In this document: piece after piece, positions 35,053 through 46,504 of the stretch
How positions within the stretch are numbered: the first letter of the stretch is position 1
How the letters are laid out: every line of letters starts with the position of its first letter
Source: Diplodia intermedia
Taxonomy: Eukaryota > Ascomycota > Dothideomycetes > Botryosphaeriales > Botryosphaeriaceae
NCBI GenBank assembly: GCA_021495925.1
Contig: JAKEKT010000001.1
Location: 372,001-436,000, forward strand
DNA length: 64,000 nucleotides
Reading direction: 5' to 3'
Notes under the pieces: model-generated
Database searches by the model: none
What the model was told of the DNA's origin: nothing
The model's input: the letters and a program-made list of their open reading frames with translations, nothing else
Made by a program: the position numbers and the translations under genes

Positions 35053-38000
35053 GAGATGCGTGCGTGTGGGGCTACCACCTTCATGCTATTATAGTGGAGT
35101 ACCCGGCGTGGCGGTGAGTTTGGTTCGTGCGCGTGGAGCTTCTTTCCGCGACGAACGCACACTCCTTGGATGCTCGAAGCTTCCTTTCAGAGACCGGATG
35201 GTACAGGTTGGACTCGATGGGGTCTCGCTGCAGTGCTCTCAGAGCTACGACGGAACGATATCCAGAACATTGCAATGGAAAAGGAGCAGTGATCTTGTCT
35301 TACTGGTCGGAGTCCCTTCTCGAAAAACGGACGCCTTGCAGGTGATCATCACTTTCGCCCCCGTTTTGAGGCAACCATCTTGCCTCCAAGATCCCCTGTT
35401 CATCACTGCCTGTCTGAGTCAATCGATCGTAGTCATCGAGGCTACGGCGAAGGCAAGAAAGCGGGTTACGAAGCTTCTCCTCCCCAACTCGGTTTCATAA
35501 CAGCCCTGGTCGTCCCATTCTATGGTTGTTTCTTCGCTCTTCCATACAAATCTTCCCCTCCAAGTGCTGGCTCTAGCGTAGTTAGGAAATTATCGGATGG
35601 ACCTCCCCAAATTGCGGTATGTATGGGGTTCCCACAGACCACGCTCGAGCGTACCATGCTTATGCTCCTTCAATAGTACAGGGGCCGCTGGGGGCCAGGA
35701 CAGCCCAAGGCTCAGGCAGCATACATCACCACGACGCAATCGAGCGAGATCTGCGTTCGTAGGCGTCGATTATAAAAGATTGCGTACGGCACGTTGAGAG
35801 ATGGCTACATACCACTCCGTAGTAGCCGCTAACATGTATCTACTGGTAGCTGCTCACGTCACCGCCTTTGATCGGTCATTCGATGCGCAAAATGACCCAG
35901 TTCGATGAGGCCGCCTATTTCGGGAAATCTTTGGCTAGTAAACGGAGGGAGGGGCAGCTCCAATCATGACATGGACGATCTTGCTTCTCATTGGAAGTTT
36001 CTGATCCTGATCCTGCGCATCAAATGGGGCGCGTTCAATCGTCAATTGGAAGAGAGTTGGTGGGTTCTGGAGATGAGAGAGCAAACGAGAGGCGTGGAAA
36101 TCGCTTGGGAATCATTCAAGACATACCAAAAGATTTACTAAGAGTTTGAAAGGTTGGTAAGTATTGGAGCTAGTGGTTAAGAAAGATAAGCCTTGCAAGG
36201 GACAGCCCGGTAAGATATGTTGTGACTTCAAGACTTCTTGAGGACGTAAAGAATAGGATTGGCTACTGTGGTGCAGTGAATTGAAGGTATTTTATGTGCG
36301 AGGATATAGGCCATATTGATACGGGAGGGTGAGGGCCAGCGAGACAGCGCACAAAGGCTTAACATGGAACGTAGGAGGGAATTCCTACATCAGCTTCACA
36401 GCTGATAGTAGTCTTACACCTATGTCCAACGACCAGTTTTAGGCAACCCGCTTATTCAGCATGCAGGACAGTTGAAATAATCCCTCGAGAGGGCAAACAC
36501 CTTTAGTCGAGGCTGGCGCAGGATCTCAAGAGGGAACTGGGTGCTGTCAATGAAGTCAACAGAGTCAAGGCACAGCTGCAAATCCAAAAACTCAAGGTGG
36601 CGTAAATAAGTGCGCTCGTTGAAGAGTTTCAAGGGCACTGGCGACCTCTGCACCTGGCATGAAAAGACTTTAGAGCTGGCGTTTCCCCCGGAGGTAGGTT
36701 CAAGCCCACACACGGTGTCCGCGCGAAGCTGTCTTGACTATATATCGGGTAGTTAAATCCATTATCTGGATAAATTTGTACGCTTTTAAGACTCGTATCT
36801 CCGTCCGGGGACTGGACTGAAATGCCTTCATAAATATGATACAGTATCTACAAGGTAGATGCGGAAAGGTTAATTTCATTTGTCACTAGCTGTGCTACCA
36901 GGAAATTCCATCTTACCGCAGGACCCCGACCGCCACATCGTTCCGAAATTACCAAAAGTCATCGGCGAGAGCGAGATCAAATCCTCAGCATTGCTCCGGA
37001 TCTACAGCCGACTTCGGCGCATGTAGCTCTCCAAATTATGGACGAGCCGTGTCTGGCGATGACATACGCTTAGCAAGAGCTCAAAAGCTCTCAAAAGTAC
37101 CATAGCTATTTGATCCGGCGGGCAGCGGTAGTGTCGGTATCGTTTAGCTTCGATTCATGCTCGACCATCCTGGCTCATCGATTAATTACCTACTCACGCA
37201 GCCCTAGGCCGTATAACCATAGGGGAAGCTAGCTTGTATGTTTGCAAAGATGGGTCCATACGGGGTAGTGTTTGTTGCAAACATTTATAAATAGGAATAC
37301 CGGGACAATATGTACATGCCACGAAAGAAGAGGGTCTCGGCTCACACCGGCTGCTGCAACACCGCGCAGAAAATCTTGCTACATATACAGCATTCTTCCT
37401 CTACTGACTAGCTAGCCAAGCGTGGACTGAAATCCTGCAAGCTCCCCCGGAACGTGATATTTCACAGCGTCATCTGAAATGTTCAGCAATGAGTGTAATG
37501 ATGAGAGACAAAGACACATAATGAGGCACAAATGTTGCTTGGATCGAATTGCTAAAGAGCAGACTCATCTATCCAAACTCCTTTGTGTCCGTAGATAACT
37601 GGCCATAGAATTTGTTAATCAAAAAAAAAAAAAAAACAGGCCTCTGTTAATGGCTCTGTTAAGACCGATGCAGTGATGCATTGAATAAATACGCTGATCA
37701 AAAGGTCAGCGTACGCGTTGAGTGCTCAGTCCCTCGGCTAGTGCTAAGTGAGCAGAAAAAGATGGTACCGTAGCAAAGGGATTGGAAATAACCCTTAATT
37801 AGAGTTATCAGTTCCGTCTATTTTGACACTCGTCTGCGAGTGAAGAGGGTACAAATTCAGCCGGTATAACCGGAGATCATATCAGTTGCTATGAATGCCG
37901 ACAGCACTTTCCTGATGAGAGGACGCTGAGTTACAAGGCAAATGGGACTGTCTTGGACAAACACTATGAGGAGGGGGCGAGACCAAGGTATTGGTAAAAC

Positions 38001-38711
38001 ACTAACATGTTGTCGAGCATGTCACCGACGAACTATTGGTGAAGTGGGAGATATGCAGAAAACACGTTGTGATTGCAGGACACCTGAGTTGAAATGTTTC
38101 AAGACGAATCTATTCATTGGAGACGGCGTGCAAAAAACAAACGTCTTCGGTCCTATTCGGCACGTGGACGCGATGGTGGGTATCTAGCTTTCGAACGAAG
38201 CAAAACATGCCATGAATGCCGCTCTCGGTCGTGGTTGAAATAGAGGTCAGATTGCTCTTCTTTCGTCCATCGTCTTCTCCCTCCACATTCATGTTCTAGA
38301 AAAAAGAAAAAGTCGTCAGAACAAAAAGAAATTCCCCTCTCCATCCATGTATGCCGTTCGCTTTTTGTCGTTTTTCCGATGCCTTTACTGTAGCGCCTTT
38401 GCTATAATGCTAAAGCTCACATTTACCAAGGAATGAAATTGATCCAATAAACTCCGGGCCATGCAGGGTCCACATTGGGACAGGTTCGGATGTCGTCTGT
38501 ACAAAGTGGATGTTGGCGATCATCGACGCTCACTCGCTGATGAGTGGCAAGGGAGGCCAGACAAGTCAGACCGGACCTGGCGCTGTGGGCGAATGGAGCC
38601 CAGACCAGAGGAGCGATGACGAGGCCTTCGTGTTTTTACGGGATAGAGTCGGTACAAGGGCATCCCCGATGCTCTTTCGACGAGGGAGTTATTCGCAAGT
38701 CAGGGATGCTT
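35053..38711. other. Long gene-poor, AT-richer region
   Basis: 3.7 kb, the longest gap here. From about 36100 to 38500 base composition is visibly more AT-rich than elsewhere, with poly-A at 37622-37636 and scattered stop codons in all frames. A minus-strand 85-codon frame at 36456-36713 (LEFLDLQLCLDSVDFIDS) is somewhat protein-like but stands alone. It could be an eroded mobile element or an old gene remnant; I cannot identify terminal repeats or a transposase. Confidence 0.45.
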
Positions 38712-39739
38712 TCACTCGCCTCCCTGGTGGGTTCCAGTACGGCAATCCTTCTTGTGGGTCGCGCAGTACGAGCTACACGAGGCAATACAGTCAGCAAACA
38801 CGTAATATCGGAAAATGACAGCCGAAGTCAGACTTACTCAAGGGGAATCCAGTCCATGGCCTCCTGGTCGAAGCGGTGGCCCTCGTAGCGCGTGTTGGTC
38901 AAGCTCTTGGAGCCGTACTCCTCCTGGAGCAGGGCGGTATAGGCGTAGGGGATCTTGACCGGCATGTTCTCGAAGGTGCTGTCGCGGAGCGGGAAGATGT
39001 CGTCGTAGCGGAAGTGGTGCTTGTCCTTGCAATACATCCAGCCGGGGTTGCCGGCGTCCTCCTTCTCCTTGTCGTGGCGGACGCTGGTGATGTCGATGAA
39101 CAGACCGGTGTCGGTGTCGATCCAGCGGGCGTCAATGACGTTGAGCCAGTCGGTGGTGGAGCCGTTCACGTAGTGCGGGTTGATCTCGATCATGTAGTCG
39201 CGGCTGATGTCGGTGCCGGGGATGTTGAAGTGGTGGACCGTCATGTTGTAGTAGCTGGCCAGGTAGTGCATGCTCTGCTCCGACATCTGCACGTCGATGT
39301 CCGTGTCCCAGGGCATGATCTTGCGGTTCCACCACCAGCCGAGCAGCGAGCCGTGCATGATCCACGTTTCCGCGCCGATGTCGTGCATGGTGGAGAGGTA
39401 GGTCTGGACGAGGGCAGTGAGGTTGGACAGCCGGTCGTCGTAAGTCAACGTCGTCTCGGCGAAGCGGCCGTCGTAGTGCGGGTGGAACTGGAGGCAGGCA
39501 CGTTAGAGGAGGTAATGGCGGATGCCGCTTTCGGGCGAGGGCCTTACCGTCGACTCGTGGAAGTACTTGTCCACGGGATCACCGCCCTTGCCGCTGTGGT
39601 CCTGCTTGTTCTTGGTCTTGACGCTGAGGAAATCGGCATCCCGTCTCCTTACCGCGGCGTCGGGTGTGGGGACGGCATGCACGTCGCGCAACAGGGCGAG
39701 CGCGGCGAGCAGCGAGCATAGCGAAAGGCGGGCAAACAT
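38712..39739 (-). CDS. Secreted/luminal LicD-family protein
   Basis: Exons 39739-39548, 39487-38838 and 38772-38712 (introns 60 and 65 bp) give 300 aa. An N-terminal signal peptide (MFARLSLCSLLAALALLRDVHA) targets the secretory pathway. The LicD domain is clear: ETWIMHGSLLGWWWNRKIMPWDTDIDVQM (Asp125/127/129 as the metal-binding nucleotidyltransferase triad), WIDTDTGLFIDITSVR, and FENMPVKIPYAYTALLQEEYG. LicD proteins transfer phosphorylated groups to glycans; fungal relatives of Mnn4 act in mannosyl-phosphate or phosphocholine decoration of cell-wall glycans. The last intron donor GTAAGT overlaps an in-frame TAA, so an unspliced message would end at 38834 (281 aa), whereas splicing adds a 20-residue tail, DSYCATHKKDCRTGTHQGGE. 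The acceptor substrate is unknown. Confidence 0.88.
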
Positions 39740-41369
39740 GGCGGAAATCTGGGGAAGCGAGGTCGGGCGTCTAGAGGGCCAATCGCATAGTACGGGCGCA
39801 GAGCCGGGTCGCAGGGGCGCGCTTTGGCAGAGAGGGCGGGGCAAGGCTGGGTGAGAGAGAGTGTTGTCGCGTGAGGGATTGCCGGGTCGAGCGGCGACGG
39901 GCTGGGGGCAGAGGCAGTCTTATTATGGCGCGGCGGATGCGAGGCACCGCGGAGCAACTCGCGGCCGCGTGGAGATGCGGCCGAGCGCTGACCGGGGTGC
40001 TGACAGTGATGTCGCGGCCACAAGCGTCAGGCAGGGACCGGGCGTCCGCTGAGCCCGCTGATGAGCCAGCGAGGTGCGAGGCTGGCGAGAGCCGGTGCGC
40101 CACAGCCCGCGGCCAGTGGCAGGGAAAGGCGTATGATTGCGTCCCGGGTTTTCGCAGCAGCCTCTCTCTTGGCCGGCAAGCACGGCACTGGCATTGGCAC
40201 AGTCGCGTAGGATGCCGCGACCCGACCGGGGTGACGCGATTGCATGCCTGGCGTGGTGCAATCCTGATCCTGATTAGTGTTTTCCGAGCGCTTTTGCAGC
40301 CGGGATGACGACGCCTGGTAGTGAACAGGCCGCGACCGCCAGTCCGCAATTACCGGCCTGCCTTCGCTCCTGCGGCCCGCCTGACACGTCCGGCTCCGGC
40401 GATTCATAAACACCAGCCCTCGCCCTGCGCCGCCCTGCGTGCTTTTTGCGTCCTCGCAACCACACGCCTAGCCGCAAGCCCAAAAGCCGCGTAATCCAGG
40501 AGCCAAGCTTTACCAAGCTTTCCCAGCGCCTCCGTGGCTGGGTTTCGCGACGCCCAACCGCCCCCTTCCATCTTGCCAGCCCAGCCCCTCTCGCCGTGCC
40601 GTTGTGCCGTTGATCAAACCGACGTTGTTCTGCCGCCGTTTCGGGCCTGCGCGAGCGTCTGCCAGCAGCGGCCGATCGCCCGCCTCCACATCTCGTGCCT
40701 GCTCGTGTTTGCTTCTAAAAGGAGACGCGGTGTTGGCCGTTGCACTGTCGATCTTCTGATGCAGCCGAGTCAGCTGCATGTCGGCCCCCGAGGCATCATC
40801 TCCCTGCGCCCTGGGTGACGCGGCGGCCAATGACAGCGTCGCCAGCTGCTGACAGATTTAGCCGCCCCAACCGTGGCTCAGCGATGGCGGGCGTTTGGCG
40901 TCAGCCGAACTACGGGCCCAGTGCTGGGGAAAAGCCTCAATCTAGCCTTGGCCGGAGCCTCTTCGCCGGAAGCTCGCTGGCCATCTGAAAGAAGGGCAGA
41001 AAGAGGTAAGACCTGCAGTCGCGGCCCGGTGCGCAGCTGCATTCGCGGCCTGTTGGAGGGTTGCACCACCTCCCGGCTAGCGGCTTTGCACACAAGGCTG
41101 GCTAGGCGGGGAGCTGCCTTATCGCTAAGGCACAGGCAGAGCACAGCCTCCGTCCAGGCGTTGATCATTCACAATCTCAGCCTCCAGGGTCCGACGATGA
41201 CAATTCGGCTCCCCTGCCGCTCAGGCAACGCTTCCTTGGAACACTCCCGCTCTCCATTTCCTGTCTAAGCAGTGGGTCACATCGAAATTCCTAAGCTGGT
41301 CATCCCCGCTTCCCGTTGTCTCGGGGCAGCCGTGGTCCCTCCACCCTGAGCTAAAGCTTATGGGGACGT
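39740..41369. other. Intergenic region
   Basis: 1.6 kb of GC-rich sequence between the LicD gene start and the aldo-keto reductase stop. Open frames here are Arg/Ala/Pro-rich shadows. No gene, repeat or RNA is supported. Confidence 0.45.
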
Positions 41370-42769
41370 TCAGTCACGGCTAACGGTGGGATCCCACGCG
41401 CATGGTGCATATTCTCCCCCCATGTCTAGGCTCTTCATGTCCTCGGCGTCCAGCTTGAAATCGAAGAGGTTGGCATTCTCCTCGATGCGAGACATGGTCA
41501 CCGTTTTTGGAAGGATCACGAAGCCCTGTCATATGGTCAACCATCTCCTGTCCATAAGGGGTTCGCCCCGGCGTACGTACCTTCTGCAGACTCCACCTCA
41601 ACAAAACCTGGGCCGGGGACTTCCCGTGTTTCTTCGCCAGTGACACCAACAATGGGTCATCGTTTTTAGTAGCCCGGACCAGCGGACAGTAGGCCTGTGC
41701 CACAGACGTTAGTGGGCGAGCGCATGAGTAATAAGACATCACGATCCTCACCTCCATCACAACGCCCCTCTGTCGACACCACTGGACTATGTCATCCCTG
41801 GCCAACCACGGATGCAACTCCACCTGGTTCACGCTCAGCACGCCGCCCTTTCCCTTCCCCTGTTTCTCCTCCGTCTCTTGGATCCACGCCTCCAACTCCT
41901 CCAGGTGATGCACACCATAGTTGCTGACGCCGATGCTTCTCACCTTCCCCGCTTCGACCGCCTCGACGAGCGCCTTCCACGCGCCCAAGCGCGCCTCGCG
42001 CCCGCCGTACGGCGCGTGGATCAAGTACAAGTCGACGTACTCGAGCCCCGTCTCTTCGAGCGTTGCTTCCACATCCGCCTTGGCCGAGTCGTACGACATG
42101 GCCTTGGGCGCCACCTTCGATGTGAAGAAGAGGGTTGAGCGGGGCATGCCGGAGGCTATCAAGCCCGCGGCCGACGCCTTTTCGTTGCGATAGGCTCGGG
42201 CTGAGTCGACCTACAGATCGTGGCGTTAACTGCTGCGCGGATTCCAAAACACGGTGCCTGCCTGTACGCCCGCTGCGAGTCATCCGAGTCTTACATGGCG
42301 ATACCCGTTCGCAACGGCGTGTTTTACGAGGTCGGTCGCTTCAGCTGCGGGACTTTTTGCATGGGCTTAGCCTTTTGGTCCGTTGACTTCCATTCAGAGA
42401 TGGTTCTTACGTCTGATACACCTAGGGAACGGTCAGCAACAATGGACAAAGGATCTCACGGTTGCACATAGTAGCACTGCAAGCGAGCGTCCGTGGCCAC
42501 AGCACAAAAGCTTGTGCTTTGCACGGCTGGATCTTCTGTCGCAGCTAGAGTAACACAGAGGAATGCAAAGGAAATTACTTATGAACAGAAGTGATGAAAC
42601 ATTCACGTACACCGAAGCCTAGCACCGGTATCTCGTACCCCGATTTCAGCTGGAGCTTGAAGTTGATGCCGAAGTCGCCGTTGGTGGTCATTTTGGCGGT
42701 CGTTGTCGTAGCGAGGCGTCGGGTGGGCAGCTGCCTCTGCAACGTGAGCAGTCTTCTCAACGAGTTCAT
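41370..42769 (-). CDS. Aldo-keto reductase
   Basis: Six exons: 42769-42611, 42421-42411 (11 nt), 42352-42295, 42210-41752, 41694-41581 and 41525-41370, giving 318 aa with all phases closed. NADPH-dependent carbonyl reductase of the small AKR group (2,5-diketogluconate reductase-like). The tetrad is visible: Asp78 and Tyr83 in VDSARAYRNE, Lys108 in FFTSKVAP and His141 in DLYLIHAPYGG. GVSNYGVHHLEEL, VNQVELHPW, AYCPLVRATK, SPAQVLLRWSLQK and GFVILPKTVTMSRIEENANL complete the barrel and cofactor loop. The microexon supplies VYQT, linking VLGFG to PAAEATDLVKHAV. The N-terminal 26 residues (MNSLRRLLTLQRQLPTRRLA) look like a mitochondrial presequence; starting at the next ATG (42691) would give a cytosolic form. 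Substrate unknown. Confidence 0.92.
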
Positions 42770-43181
42770 GGATGATGTAGAACCTTAAGAAACACACGTC
42801 TGCTGCGCTGGGCCTCTGTTGTGTTAGCCTGCGGAGATATCGGTGCTTTATGAGGCGTCGCAAGCTGGCGGTGACGCAATATTGCTAGCTCGGGCAAACC
42901 CCGCTTATCGCCGTCGAAGGAGGGGGGCAGAAGCACCACTTGCAGGCGGGAGATCGGCCGTGCAGCAAGCGGCGCTTGAACGCGTGCCTGTGACGCTCCC
43001 CCATGCTGAACCGTGAAAAAGATGAAAGTCTTATTGCCTAATGCCAAATATCGTGTTTGCCACGTAACATGAAGCCGTTCGGCTGTAGATGGTAACAACC
43101 GATACCTAGAACCATCCAAGCGCCCCGAGCCGATTTCGTAGAATACGGCGATGAACAATGTGAAAGAGAACGCCTTCCCCG
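42770..43181. other. Intergenic, aldo-keto reductase upstream region
   Basis: 412 bp between two minus-strand genes; it should hold the reductase promoter and the ERD2 terminator. No other signal seen. Confidence 0.45.
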
Positions 43182-44340
43182 TTAATCCCGGCTCTCTCGC
43201 CACTCTGAACCGTCGCTGACCCCGCTGACATGGTCCTCTGCCCTCTTGTGGCTGGATCTGCCTCCCAAGTCGCCTTCGTCGTCGCTGTCATCCTCAAACG
43301 CCTCTGGTGCCGTGAGGGGCTTGGATGCCTCCCCTCCTTCACGGTCAAGCACTCCCTCATCTGCCGAAACAGAAACCCCGCGAGCACCCCACTTGTTGTT
43401 CCTTGGCCTGGCTTCTTGTGGTGACGGGGCGTCTCCAGCCTCAGCATCGTAGTCAAAATCGTCACGATCCACGTCTGTGCTCTTCCGACCGAGCACACGC
43501 CCGACGAACCAGCTCCGGCTCATGTCATCGCTATCCACAACCCCGCCATGCCGAAGCTTGACGCGTTGTCTCGTCCAGTACACCCAAGCGAAATCGATGT
43601 ACAGAGCCGTCTGAAGGATACCGAAGATGGTGCGGATGGGATCGAAGTTGTGCTCCGGCCCGAAACCGCGGACGAGCCAGTTCAGGATGTAGAAGCCACG
43701 GTACGAGCCAAGCGTGACGAGATAGAACGAATCTATGACGGTGGGGACGTTGGTCTGCCGAAGCAAGAGCAGTTGCGGCAGTGCGGCGACGGATTCAAGG
43801 ATGATGGAAAAGCTCCAAAGGTTCTACATCAACTCACAGTCAGTCACCCCCACTTTTGAAAATCGAAACCAGGGAAGGCATACCTCGCCAAAGGTGAACG
43901 GATGCCAGCTGTGGAAGATGCCAGTCATGATTGGGGTCAGAACCAGGCTTCCCAGAGTAGCATATCCGCCCAGCTTCATGGCCCTCTCCCTCTCCCTCGT
44001 GCGTGCGAAAACGCGCGTCATTATGAAGACGATGTATGCCGAGGTGGAGATGAAGTAGATTTTGAGCACGAAGTTCCACCACCTGTGCCAGTCGCCAAAG
44101 GGAGAGACCACGAAGAGGTCGATGTATCGCGTACAGAAGACCACGACATAGAGAACCTGGGTCAGGAGGGAGACACCTGCGGAGGCACTCTGTCAGCCGT
44201 GTGCTAGCAAGCAAGCAGGCGTCGGGTGCATAGTCACCTTCAGCACTTTGGTTTGAGTGGATGACGGCGATGAGGATCATATGCGAGATGGCATGGGACA
44301 GGTCGCCCAGGATGCGGAAGATGTTGAAGTTGAACGCCAT
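43182..44340 (-). CDS. ERD2: ER lumen protein-retaining receptor ERD2 with extended C-terminal tail
   Basis: Exons 44340-44238, 44176-43884 and 43823-43182 (introns 61 and 60 bp) give 345 aa. The KDEL/HDEL receptor retrieves ER residents from the Golgi. The seven-helix core is intact: MAFNFNIFRILGDLSHAISH, a splice restoring NQSAEG-VSLLTQVLY, VVFCTRYIDLF, WNFVLKIYFISTSAYIVFIM, IFHSWHPFTFGE, NLWSFSIILESVAALPQLLLL, LGSYRGFYILNWLVR and ILQTALYIDFAWVYW. The core ends at about residue 222. Yeast and animal receptors stop within a few residues of this point; here a cytosolic tail of about 123 residues follows, rich in Asp/Glu/Ser (DVDRDDFDYDAEAGD, EAFEDDSDDEGD). The tail is in one exon with the last helix, so it is not a splice artefact. 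Its role is unknown. Confidence 0.94.
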
Positions 44341-45102
44341 GGTGGCGGGGGCGCGAGGAACGCGGAGACAGGCGATGGAGCTTCAGTAGCAATAGCAGAG
44401 CCACAGCGAGATGTGGTGGAGGACGAGGCGGAGCTCCAGCTTGCCGGCCAGCTTGCGTCAACACGCGCAAGGGTCCACATTATGTCAGCGCCAAGGCCGA
44501 GGAACGCTGGGAGCCTTCCGTCGCAGGCCTGCAGCTGTTTCGTCTCCTGCTCTCCCCACCTCGCATCACCCAGCGGGTGCGGAGGGGGACAGCGTCACCA
44601 AACGGCAGAGCGCCTTGCAGCCGGCACCGGCACGCAGCTCGAGGTCCAAGTGGGGCGAGTCGCAAGCGACATCAGCTTCAGCCTCCTGAACCTCGTCGCG
44701 CATCCCGCCAGCCGCAACTTGCCGCCCTACGAGTCTGTCCTCTGCCTCTGCTCCGCGCCCGCGGCTCTCTGCGGCGCCTCGATCGTCCTGTGTAGAGAGG
44801 CACCCCGCCTGATAACAGGCCAGGCGTGGCTCTTACTCGTAAATAGATGAAGCCGAGTGCTACCAATGTTTCAAACCCCCGGCACCACCACTCAATCCAT
44901 GGAGCAAATCTCCGGGCCCACCTCGTTCCCGCCCGCCTGGCAGATCGTATAAAACATGCCTCTGTTGCTTGTAGCCTTCTCTACTGCGGTTGGAAATATT
45001 CCTGTGTTCATTCTTTCCTGAGTATTGCATACTCGTTCCATTCGTTCCTCAGCCTGGTTGCTACCCACGTTCGCTTTCACATCGTCCCCTGAAACATCCG
45101 CC
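44341..45102. promoter_or_regulatory. Divergent intergenic region (ERD2 / GH12 glucanase)
   Basis: 762 bp between head-to-head genes. The right part holds a good TATA box (44948-44954) and a CT-rich leader ahead of the glucanase ATG, as expected for an inducible secreted enzyme. Confidence 0.5.
44948..44954 (+). promoter_or_regulatory. TATA box of the GH12 gene
   Basis: TATAAAA 149 bp ahead of ATG 45103, followed by a pyrimidine-rich stretch; the expected transcription start would be about 44980. Confidence 0.6.
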
Positions 45103-46504
45103 ATGCCTTCCCTCAAGTCTTGCTCCATCCAGGCGATGCTCGCCCTCGCGACTTCGACCTCTGCCCTCCCCACCCTGCAGAAGCGTGCCCAGGCCGCCGC
45201 CAACCTCTGCGACATGCCTGACGAGTCGCTCATCCTCACCGGCACCCCGTGGATTGTCTACAACATGATGTACAACTCTGCCCAGATAGAAGGCACCGCC
45301 TGCACCGGTTATGTTGGCACCACGACCGACGCCAACGGCAACCCGGCCGTCAAGTGGAACAGCACCACGAGCATTGAATACGTCGAGTCCACCAACAACG
45401 TCCCCAAAGGCTACTCCTTCGTCGGCTTGACCCAGAACCTGGAGAACCGTATCAGCGACATTGGCTCCATTCCCACTACCTACGAGTGGACTAGGACCAA
45501 CACGACCGCCTACAAGGGCAACGTTTGCTACGACTTCATGACCTCGGACACCAAGGGTGACTCCACCAGCTCCAACGCCCAGGAGCTCATGCTCTGGCTC
45601 CAGTACGAGGGTGGCCAACTGCCCATCGGCTGGGCCGAGGGCGCCGTTGCCACCATCGACAACCTCTACGGAACTTCGTGGAAGCTCTACCAGGGCAAGA
45701 ACGAAGACACTGGCATCACCGTCAGCAGTCTGCTGCCCGACACCCAGTTCACCGGCTCCTTCAGCGGTGACATCAAGGACTGGCTTTCTGCCCTTGTCGC
45801 CCAGGGTGTTTTCACCGACAGCACCTACGTGAACGTCGGCAACGCCGGCACTGGTACGTGCCCGCCCCGCATGCCTCATATGAACAACGCTGACCGTCTG
45901 CACAGAGCCTTTCTACGGCGACGCCGTCCTCGAGGCCACTCTTGGCCTGCAGGTTAACCTCGGATCCTCGTCTGTCACCCCTGTTTCTTCTGTGACCCCC
46001 TCCACCACCGCAGCCCCTTCTTCCACCCAGGTCCCGGTCTCCACTGAAGCGCCCGCTTCCACCGAGGTCCCTGCCTCTTCTTCCTCTGCCGTGGCGATCA
46101 ACATCCCTTCCCCCAGCAGCAGCAGCGTCATGGTCGAGTCTACGCCGACAACCCTGGCCACCTCGGCGGCGGCTGCAACCACCACGCCCGCCGCTTCCTC
46201 CTCTACCGTCGTCGAGGCGCCCGCCCCATACGCAACCTCGCCGGCTGCTTCTCCCTCATCCTCCGTCGCTGCCGTCACCACCCCCGTGCTAAGCACCCCA
46301 GTCATCATCCCCACCACCAGCGCTGCTGACTCCCCAATCCCTACAGGTGAATCCAGCGGTAACGGTGCCGCCGCCGCTCCCACTCCTGGATCCGACGCCG
46401 GCGTTTCCGGCGAGCATGGCCAGGGCCAGGGCCAGGGCCAGGGCCTTGAGCCTGCCGAGGGCGAGGAGGACGGTCCCTGTGCGGTCGAGTACATCTACAT
46501 TTGA
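45103..46504 (+). CDS. GH12 endo-beta-glucanase/xyloglucanase with Ser/Thr-rich C-terminal extension
   Basis: Exons 45103-45853 and 45906-46504 (52-bp intron, phase 1) give 449 aa. A signal peptide (MPSLKSCSIQAMLALATSTSALP) and a KR site precede the mature enzyme. The GH12 jelly-roll shows WIVYNMMYNS, ACTGYVGTTTDANGNPAVKW, SIPTTYEWT, VCYDFMTSDT, catalytic nucleophile Glu161 in QELMLWLQYEGG, GTSWKLYQGKNE, DIKDWLSALVAQG and the acid/base Glu251 in GTEPFYGDAVLEATLG, the latter formed by the splice. It cleaves beta-1,4-glucan or xyloglucan in plant cell walls. After about residue 275 comes a Ser/Thr/Pro/Ala stretch of roughly 125 residues, then GQGQGQGQG and an acidic end EEDGPCAVEYIYI. There is no cellulose-binding module and no hydrophobic GPI-type terminus. 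An upstream in-frame ATG at 45025 would mask the signal peptide. Confidence 0.92.
46418..46444 (+). repeat. GGCCAG hexanucleotide repeat in the GH12 tail
   Basis: Four and a half units encoding alternating Gly-Gln within the C-terminal extension. Confidence 0.8.

Noticed and set aside
36456..36713. 85-codon minus-strand frame with LRR-like Leu pattern
   Set aside because: Somewhat protein-like, but isolated in an AT-rich, stop-dense region with no flanking exons; at most an eroded fragment.
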